From NCBI GenBank assembly GCA_937926545.1, contig CALAZW010000019.1:1-20702 (forward strand): a stretch of DNA of 20,702 nt. Reading direction: 5' to 3'. Under the pieces are notes generated by a model. The model made no database searches. It had not been told where the DNA came from and saw nothing but the letters and a program-made list of their open reading frames with translations. Numbering within the stretch: position 1 is the first letter of the stretch; each line of letters starts with the position of its first letter. Positions 16,032 to 20,702 of the stretch are shown piece after piece. Both the position numbers and the translations under genes were made by a program. This DNA comes from an uncultured Helcococcus sp. (GTDB lineage: Bacteria > Bacillota > Clostridia > Tissierellales > Peptoniphilaceae).

Positions 16032-16778
16032 ATGGAAGTTTTAAAAGATGCACTTACAGTAAATAAAAAGGCCTTTGAAAACACGTTAAAATCCATTAAG
16101 AATGTACCAATTATAGCCTTGGTACTTATAGTTTATACTATTTTACAAGCCCTATTTAACCTGCTAATAAGCCCTTTAAATATTTTAGCAAATGGTATGA
16201 TCGCAGGTATAATAAGATATGTTTTCAATATTTTATTATTGTCCAATCTCTTGGGCATACTATTTTCAGTAGTAAACTATAATAGGATTACCAAGAATGA
16301 TTTAACCAGTGGTTTTCAAACCTATAAGGGCCAGTTGATGAATACTTATTTCATCTTCTATTTGGCAGAGTGGGTTATTTATTCTTTTGTTAACACCTTA
16401 GGCTATGGAGGCTTAAACACCAATGTTCTATCTAGTATTTTACTATTTATAATAATGTTTATTAAAAGTCCTATTTTTGAAATGATTTATTTGGATAATT
16501 CTTATGGCATGGATGCCATTAGAAGGTCATTGACCTTTATCAAGGATAACTTCCTTCAATGGGGAGTTATAAATATTATTTTTGTAATCTTTTATCAAAG
16601 GTTTTTCCAAGTTTTTATCTATGGAAATCTTTTGTTAAAGGGGCCGGGGCTGGGCTTGATTATAAGGGTCTTACTATCCCTTTGCTTGATAGCATTTGGC
16701 CTGGTTTACAAGGGACAACTATTTAGTATTTTGAATAATTCAAGTATGAGAAAAAGAAAGTTTCAAGGGATGTTTTAA
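16032..16778 (+). CDS. Unrecognised integral membrane protein, about six helices
   Basis: I do not recognise this 248-residue protein. A basic, soluble N-terminus (MEVLKDALTVNKKAFENTLK) is followed by hydrophobic segments at roughly 26-46, 52-82, 103-121, 132-152, 176-196 and 206-226, and a basic tail (SSMRKRKFQGMF). The segment SYGMDAIRRSLTFIKDNFLQWG (157-178), an amphipathic stretch between helices, resembles the layout of some uncharacterised Firmicutes membrane proteins, but no motif identifies a function. No signal peptide and no cysteine pattern were seen. The start is ATG 16032 with AGGAGG (16022-16027) overlapping the argS stop. The next gene follows after 2 bp, so the membrane protein and the TPR protein may work as a pair. 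Confidence 0.8.
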   Translation: MEVLKDALTVNKKAFENTLKSIKNVPIIALVLIVYTILQALFNLLISPLNILANGMIAGIIRYVFNILLLSNLLGILFSVVNYNRITKNDLTSGFQTYKGQLMNTYFIFYLAEWVIYSFVNTLGYGGLNTNVLSSILLFIIMFIKSPIFEMIYLDNSYGMDAIRRSLTFIKDNFLQWGVINIIFVIFYQRFFQVFIYGNLLLKGPGLGLIIRVLLSLCLIAFGLVYKGQLFSILNNSSMRKRKFQGMF

Positions 16779-16780
16779 TT

Positions 16781-17881
16781 ATGACAAAAATAGATGATTA
16801 TTTTTTAAAGTTTACAGAAGACCTATCCTATATTGAGTTAAAGGATAGTAAGGAAGATTATAGGAAGCTGGGACTAGATCAGGTATCCCTTCCTATAGTT
16901 ACTGATGATATGATGACTAACATTCTAAACCAGGATTTTTCCAACCAGGTGGATTTGGATTATATAGTTGAGGGTATGTTGGTAAATATTGGGGCTGACC
17001 CAGATTTTAAATATTCTTTAGACTATTTTCATATCCTTAAAAAGTTGATGGGAAAACCAGCTGACTATGCAGTAAACAAGGGCCTAGGTAAGCTGGAGAA
17101 AAATCCAGACCAGGCTATTTTATTTTTTAGGGCAGCCTATATCTTGGATCCTAAAAATATCTATGCAGCCTATAACTATGCTAGACTTCTTTGGAGAGTG
17201 GACTTGGAAGAAAAGGAAGATTTTGTCAAGGAAGCCATAGGAATTTTAGAAGATATTATAGAGGATGATGAAAAGTTTCCCATGTCCTACTATGAGTTAG
17301 GGATTATAAACCAGGCTACAGGAAATTATATGAAAAGCTTAAACTTCTATAATAGGACCTTAAGATTAGTTGATAGGCCTGAATTAAAGGAAGAGATAAG
17401 AGAAAGTATAAATCAAGTTGAACCTAGTGCCTTGGTCGAGGATGCTATTTATTATATTAATAAGATGGACTATTCCAGGGCCATAGAAAGACTGGTTGAG
17501 GCCGGAAAAAACAATAGTGGTTATGACATAGACTATTATTTGGCCATCTCCTATATGAATTTAGGTTATTTAGATATGGCTGAAAGACATATGGATGATG
17601 CTTTAAAGAAGGGGGCTGATTTCTCAACTCTTTATATAGATCAAATATATATAAAGTATTCTTTGGGCAAGATAGAAGAAGCCTTAGTTATAGCAAGTGA
17701 AGCCTTGGACAAGTATCCTGCAGACATAAAAATCAGGTACAATAGGGCCATGATTTATATAGAGCTAAACCAAATTCAAAAGGCCAATGAAGATTTTGAT
17801 TTTATTTTAGAATATCAAGATTTATCAGATGAGCTTTTCAATCAAATTATGATTATTAAGGAAAATATAAATAAGAACTAG
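16781..17881 (+). CDS. Tetratricopeptide (TPR) repeat protein of unknown role
   Basis: A 366-residue protein, apparently cytosolic, with no signal peptide or membrane segment. Helix-turn-helix TPR units can be seen at about 94-127 (ADYAVNKGLGKLEKNPDQAI, then LDPKNIYAAYNYARLLW), 168-201 (MSYYELGIINQATGNYMKSL), 218-245, 251-283 (DYYLAISYMNLGYLDMAERH), 285-314 and 316-345 (IRYNRAMIYIELNQIQKAN). The first ~90 residues are acidic and not clearly TPR. Such arrays bind proteins; the partner is not given by the sequence, though the adjacent membrane protein is a natural candidate. It starts 2 bp after that gene and is the last gene of the pheST operon. No GC-rich terminator follows, only an AT-only hairpin that overlaps the next promoter region. 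Confidence 0.85.
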   Translation: MTKIDDYFLKFTEDLSYIELKDSKEDYRKLGLDQVSLPIVTDDMMTNILNQDFSNQVDLDYIVEGMLVNIGADPDFKYSLDYFHILKKLMGKPADYAVNKGLGKLEKNPDQAILFFRAAYILDPKNIYAAYNYARLLWRVDLEEKEDFVKEAIGILEDIIEDDEKFPMSYYELGIINQATGNYMKSLNFYNRTLRLVDRPELKEEIRESINQVEPSALVEDAIYYINKMDYSRAIERLVEAGKNNSGYDIDYYLAISYMNLGYLDMAERHMDDALKKGADFSTLYIDQIYIKYSLGKIEEALVIASEALDKYPADIKIRYNRAMIYIELNQIQKANEDFDFILEYQDLSDELFNQIMIIKENINKN

Positions 17882-17884
17882 CTA

Positions 17885-17917
17885 ATATTATTAATTTATA
17901 ATATTATTTTACATTTA
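17885..17917 (+). promoter_or_regulatory. Dyad operator-like element upstream of yedE (copy 1 of 2)
   Basis: ATATTAT (17885-17891), 6 nt, ATAATAT (17898-17904), an inverted repeat that extends to 9 bp per arm here. It is followed directly by ATTTTTACATTTA-like sequence including the -35. The 33-bp block matches 19565-19597 at 31 positions, with a 23-nt run identical. Possible readings are a transcription-factor operator, an AT-rich UP element or a duplicated promoter. Followed by TTTT, the hairpin could also weakly terminate the upstream operon. Confidence 0.6.
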
Positions 17918-17936
17918 TGCATTCTTTGGCTATAAT
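17908..17936 (+). promoter_or_regulatory. Promoter of the yedE-like gene
   Basis: TTTACA (17908-17913), a 17-bp spacer and consensus TATAAT (17931-17936). The start would be near 17943, giving a leader of about 168 nt. A second block shared with the downstream promoter, containing GG-ATTGTAAT and TTTAAC, lies at 17941-17963, over the expected start site. Confidence 0.8.
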
Positions 17937-18005
17937 ATTAATAGGAATTGTAATATTTTTAACGTTTTAATATTTATAAGATAATAAATAAGATAACGGG
18001 AATTA

Positions 18006-18106
18006 TATGAATAACCTTGTTAATATATGAGGCCACTTAGAATGGTTATTCATAAACAAATTACACTTTGGCCTCCCTATGGGAGGTCTTATTATTTATA
18101 AGGAGG
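18006..18106 (+). promoter_or_regulatory. Candidate cis-regulatory RNA in the yedE leader
   Basis: Four features are visible. (a) An 11-bp perfect stem, TATGAATAACC (18006-18016) with GGTTATTCATA (18044-18054), and a 27-nt loop. (b) The loop contains GAGGCCA (18029-18035), complementary to TGGCCTC (18069-18075), a possible 7-bp pseudoknot. (c) Competing with it is a hairpin GGCCTCCC (18070-18077)/GGGAGGTC (18081-18088) with a TAT loop, followed by TTATTATTT, which resembles a weak terminator. (d) CCTCC (18072-18076) could also pair with the Shine-Dalgarno GGAGG (18102-18106). Mutually exclusive pairings just before a transporter gene are typical of riboswitches. I did not match it to a known class, and no ligand is known. 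Confidence 0.5.
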
Positions 18107-18110
18107 AAAT

Positions 18111-19370
18111 ATGAATAACAAGAAAGAAAATGTATCGGGAATTATTTTATTAGTTGTAGTTATTTTACTAGGAGTGAAAATTTTACCGGGAGCTCCAATT
18201 TATTTTAGAATGTTTTCAGGTCTGGCTATAGGTTATACCCTAACAAGGGCTGCTCTAGGATTTGCTGGCGGACCTAATAGGGCCTATAGGAGTGGGTCTA
18301 CTAAATTATTTAGAGGTCTACTTAGTATGTTCTTTATGTCAGCCATAGTTTTTGTAGGCTTTCAAGTCCTAAAGGAAGAAAGCCTAGTGGCACCATGGGT
18401 TAAGCCTATTAATATGGGACTTATTGCAGGATCTGCCCTATTTGGTTTTGGTATGGCTTTTACCTCATGTTGTGCTTCAGGAACCTTAACAGACTTGGCT
18501 ACAGAGTTACCTAAGGCTTTAATAACCTTGGTTTTCTTTGGTCTAGGTAACTTTTTAGGTATGCCAATGGGGGCTAAAGAATGGGTAAATAAATCATGGA
18601 TAGAATCTTCAGCTGAAAGAAATGGAGTTTACTTCCCAGATTTATTTAAGAACACACCTTTTGGAGGCTACCTAGGAGCCATAGTAATAACAGGAGCACT
18701 TGCTTTGTTTTTTGCCTACCTGGCAAGAAAATATGAGGCTAGAAGGAAAAAAGAAAATACTTATTCACAAGTTGCAGATGAAGTAAACCAAGAAAAGGCA
18801 AATCTAAACTTGGAAGAAATGTCCACCTATGAAAGATTGTTGGGGAGACCTTGGACTCTTAGAGAGGGGGCCTTTGTATTCACCATAATATTTGGTGTTT
18901 TATTGGCAGCTACTAACAGTGGATGGGGAGTTTCTGGTCCATATGGAATCTGGTTTGGTAAGCTATTAAAGGCCTTTGGTATGGCTCCAGAAACCATAGC
19001 TAAAACAGCTGGTGGAGCTTTGGAAAACGGTCAATGGACAGGTAATATGGCTGGTATCATGGGAGACTTCTGGGCAAGTCCTATAGGAGTGCAAAATATA
19101 AATATTATTTTAGGTACACTTATAGCCCTACTTACCATGGGAAGATTCTCAGATACATTTAAAGCTGGTCTTAAGATCTCTGGTAAAGAAGCCCTTACTT
19201 TTGTAGTAGGAGGATTTTTAATGGGTTATGCAGTAAGACTATCATCAGGATGTAATGCTGGTGGTTTATTTACTCCAATAGCAACCCTATCCTTGTCCGG
19301 TTGGATTTTCTTAATCTTTATGACCTTGGGAGCTGTTTTAGGTAATAAGTTAAGAGATAAAATTTTATAA
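18111..19370 (+). CDS. yedE: YeeE/YedE-family (TsuA-like) membrane transporter for thiosulfate or a related sulfur/selenium compound
   Basis: A 419-residue integral membrane protein with about nine to ten hydrophobic segments in two halves, joined by a charged cytosolic loop (about 205-250). Each half has the family's cysteine motif: GFGMAFTSCCASGTLTDLA (112-130; C120, C121) and YAVRLSSGCNAGGLFTPIA (373-391; C381). In the structurally known relative TsuA, such cysteines line the path for thiosulfate. Related YedE proteins are linked to selenium metabolism, and sequence alone does not separate these substrates. It starts at ATG 18111 with AGGAGG (18101-18106) 4 nt upstream. It has its own promoter, a long structured leader and its own terminator. 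The CoA-disulfide-reductase-like gene next door supports a sulfane-sulfur role. The symbol denotes the family only. Confidence 0.85.
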   Translation: MNNKKENVSGIILLVVVILLGVKILPGAPIYFRMFSGLAIGYTLTRAALGFAGGPNRAYRSGSTKLFRGLLSMFFMSAIVFVGFQVLKEESLVAPWVKPINMGLIAGSALFGFGMAFTSCCASGTLTDLATELPKALITLVFFGLGNFLGMPMGAKEWVNKSWIESSAERNGVYFPDLFKNTPFGGYLGAIVITGALALFFAYLARKYEARRKKENTYSQVADEVNQEKANLNLEEMSTYERLLGRPWTLREGAFVFTIIFGVLLAATNSGWGVSGPYGIWFGKLLKAFGMAPETIAKTAGGALENGQWTGNMAGIMGDFWASPIGVQNINIILGTLIALLTMGRFSDTFKAGLKISGKEALTFVVGGFLMGYAVRLSSGCNAGGLFTPIATLSLSGWIFLIFMTLGAVLGNKLRDKIL

Positions 19371-19381
19371 GAAAAGAAGGT

Positions 19382-19406
19382 AAAAGACTCTAATTAGAGT
19401 CTTTTT
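19382..19406 (+). terminator. Intrinsic terminator after yedE-like gene
   Basis: AAAAGACTCT (19382-19391) and AGAGTCTTTT (19396-19405) form a perfect 10-bp stem with an AATT loop and a T-run to 19406. It separates the transporter from the downstream oxidoreductase, so the two genes are transcribed separately. Confidence 0.93.
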
Positions 19407-19564
19407 CTTGTGTTGATAAAAGTTAGATAAGTATATAAATATGAAGGATAAAAAAAACTAATATGAGTTTTGGCTGAAAAATATTTAAATGGGGTAGATA
19501 TAGATTATAGGATTATAAGATAAAACATTAACCTATACAAATAAACTTATTTATAAATAAAGAT
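19407..19564 (+). other. AT-rich non-coding spacer
   Basis: No gene, RNA or repeat can be supported here. There are only very short open frames without ribosome-binding sites, such as a 17-codon TTG-started frame at 19470-19523. The useful signals of this intergenic gap are the terminator before it and the promoter block after it. Confidence 0.6.
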
Positions 19565-19597
19565 ATATTATAACTTTATAATATTATTTTACATTTA
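19565..19597 (+). promoter_or_regulatory. Dyad operator-like element upstream of the CoADR-like gene (copy 2 of 2)
   Basis: ATATTAT (19565-19571), 6 nt, ATAATAT (19578-19584), leading into the -35 box. It matches 17885-17917 at 31 of 33 positions with the same half-site spacing and the same 3-bp distance to the -35 hexamer. Confidence 0.6.
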
Positions 19598-19616
19598 CCT
19601 TCTAATCTATTATAAT
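19588..19616 (+). promoter_or_regulatory. Promoter of the CoADR-like gene
   Basis: TTTACA (19588-19593), a 17-bp spacer and TATAAT (19611-19616), the same architecture as the yedE promoter. The block 19617-19639 matches 17941-17963 at 19 of 23 positions. The predicted leader is only about 50 nt and shows none of the stems of the yedE leader. Confidence 0.82.
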
Positions 19617-19674
19617 AAAGGTATTGTAATTTATTTAACAGATTATGATATATAAAATATATGGAGGATTGCTA

Positions 19675-20702
19675 ATGAGTAAAAAAGTATTAATTGTAGG
19701 TGGTGTAGCAGGTGGTGCATCTGTTGCAGCAAGAGTTAGACGTCTAGATGAAAAAGCAGAAGTAGTTGTTTTTGAAAGAGGACCATATCCATCATTTTCA
19801 AACTGTGCTTTACCAAACTTTTTAAGTAGAGAAGTTGAAGAAAGTGATGACTTAATTTTAATGACTCCAGAAACTTTTAAGAATCAATATAATATTGATG
19901 TTAGAGTTTTAAATGAAGTTGTTGAAATCAAACCAGAAGAAAAGAAAGTTCTTGTAAGAAACTTAGAATCTGGTGAAGAATATGAAGAAAACTATGATGA
20001 ATTAGTTTTATCTCCAGGTGCAAACCCAATTTTACCAAGAAGTATTGAAGGTATAGATGGGGAGAATGTATTTACAGTAAGAAATGTACCAGACATTAGA
20101 AAGTTAGATGACTTTATCCACGATAATAACTATGAAAATATAGTTGTAGTTGGTGGTGGATTTATCGGTTTGGAAGTAATGGAAAACTTGAAAAAATCAG
20201 GTAAAAATGTAACCTTAGTTGAAGCAGCTGATCAAGTTATGGCTCCATTAGACTATGATATGGTACAAATTTTAAATAAAGAAATCATGGACCAAGGTGT
20301 TGAATTAGTATTAAGTGACGGAGTTAAGGCAATACATAGCGATAAGGTTGTTTTAGGTTCAGGAAGAGAATTAGTTGCAGACGTAGTTGTTATGGCAATT
20401 GGTGTTGTTCCAGAAACAAGCTTGGCTAAAGGCTGTGGTATTGAACTAGGAGAAACTGGTGGAATTAAGGTTAACCAATTCTATCAAACTAACTTAGACA
20501 ATATTTATGCTGTAGGTGACGTTATTGAAACTCATCACTTTATAACACAAAAACCAACTAGACTTGCCCTAGCAGGACCTGCTCAAAGACAAGCTAGAGC
20601 ATGTGCAGACCACATGTATGGTATTCACCACTATAACAAGGGCGTTGTAGGATCATCAATTATTAAATTATTTAACTACAATGCAGCATCAACAGGATTA
20701 AA
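19675..20702 (+). CDS. CoA-disulfide-reductase-like FAD/NAD(P)H oxidoreductase (3' truncated by window edge)
   Basis: Flavoprotein of the pyridine nucleotide-disulfide oxidoreductase family; 342 complete codons are visible and the frame is still open at the window end. It shows the N-terminal FAD site VLIVGGVAGGASVAAR (5-20), a single redox cysteine C44 in PSFSNCALPNFLS that matches Cys43 of CoA-disulfide and NADH-dependent persulfide/polysulfide reductases, and the second dinucleotide site VVVGGGFIGLEV. The FAD-contacting NIYAVGDVIE and an LAGPAQRQAR segment typical of this subgroup follow. Relatives carry C-terminal rhodanese, TusA or DsrE domains; whether this one does cannot be seen. ATG 19675 follows GGAGG (19663-19667) by 7 nt. 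Its promoter shares a near-identical element with the transporter gene upstream, which suggests a joint role in using sulfane sulfur. A role in oxidative stress or as an NADH oxidase is the main alternative. Confidence 0.9.
   Translation, partial: MSKKVLIVGGVAGGASVAARVRRLDEKAEVVVFERGPYPSFSNCALPNFLSREVEESDDLILMTPETFKNQYNIDVRVLNEVVEIKPEEKKVLVRNLESGEEYEENYDELVLSPGANPILPRSIEGIDGENVFTVRNVPDIRKLDDFIHDNNYENIVVVGGGFIGLEVMENLKKSGKNVTLVEAADQVMAPLDYDMVQILNKEIMDQGVELVLSDGVKAIHSDKVVLGSGRELVADVVVMAIGVVPETSLAKGCGIELGETGGIKVNQFYQTNLDNIYAVGDVIETHHFITQKPTRLALAGPAQRQARACADHMYGIHHYNKGVVGSSIIKLFNYNAASTGL

Noticed and set aside
17883..17910. Intrinsic terminator for the TPR gene
   Set aside because: The hairpin is made only of A-T pairs and overlaps the element shared with the other promoter, so a regulatory reading fits better; weak termination remains possible.
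18070..18099. The GC-rich hairpin before yedE as an ordinary terminator of the upstream operon
   Set aside because: It lies about 125 nt downstream of the yedE promoter start, inside its leader, and the following run is interrupted by A residues. It is better read as part of the leader switch.
19470..19523. Seventeen-codon TTG-started frame
   Set aside because: It has no ribosome-binding site and a weak start codon, and it lies in AT-rich spacer where short open frames are expected by chance.
19624..19641. Rex-type operator (TTGTAAT...TTAACAG) at the CoADR promoter, with a weaker version at 17948-17965
   Set aside because: Dyad symmetry is imperfect, and the copy at the yedE promoter loses the outer positions. 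The conservation between the two sites is real, but assigning it to Rex is not supported.

Overview
The window is an AT-rich bacterial chromosome segment with tightly packed genes, strong GGAGG ribosome-binding sites, almost exclusive use of AGA/AGG for arginine, and a housekeeping gene order typical of Firmicutes. The protein set (KtrA/KtrB-type potassium uptake, long-form U32 protein beside mutS2, anaerobe-style YedE transporter and CoA-disulfide-reductase-like flavoprotein) fits an anaerobic clostridium-like organism. I would guess Tissierellia/Peptoniphilaceae, but this is inference and the sequence does not prove it. All recognised genes lie on the + strand. No tRNA, rRNA, CRISPR array, transposase or phage gene was seen.

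Layout. (1) 1-1520: 3' part of thrS, cut by the window edge. (2) 1528-2821: a promoter, a structured leader ending in an intrinsic terminator, then infC-rpmI-rplT (IF-3, L35, L20) and a terminator; the leader looks like the L20-controlled leader known from Firmicutes. infC appears to start at a non-canonical AUA codon, which gives the normal IF-3 length. (3) 2838-5608: trkH/ktrB, trkA/ktrA and a SPOUT rRNA methyltransferase (YsgA/RlmP-like), overlapping or nearly so, closed by a terminator. (4) 5629-17881: one promoter followed by an almost gapless run: pheS, pheT, zapA, a U32 protein, mutS2, argS, an unrecognised six-helix membrane protein and a TPR protein. (5) 17882-20702: a sulfur (or selenium) module of a YedE/TsuA-like transporter and a CoA-disulfide-reductase-like flavoprotein (cut by the window edge), each with its own promoter.

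How it fits together. Regions 1-4 are translation and growth functions: three aminoacyl-tRNA synthetases, an initiation factor, two ribosomal proteins, an rRNA methyltransferase, MutS2 (ribosome rescue/DNA processing), a U32 protein that probably modifies RNA, a division protein and potassium homeostasis. Region 5 is different in kind. Its two genes carry promoter regions that are near copies of each other: a 33-bp block with 31 identities containing a dyad and the -35 box, and a second conserved block just after the -10. They therefore look co-regulated despite separate transcription. The transporter mRNA also carries a leader with an 11-bp stem, a possible pseudoknot, a GC-rich hairpin competing with it, and a duplicate of the start-codon region that allows the stem's 3' strand to mask the start codon. 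I did not match this leader to any riboswitch class I know; it is the best candidate in the window for something undescribed.
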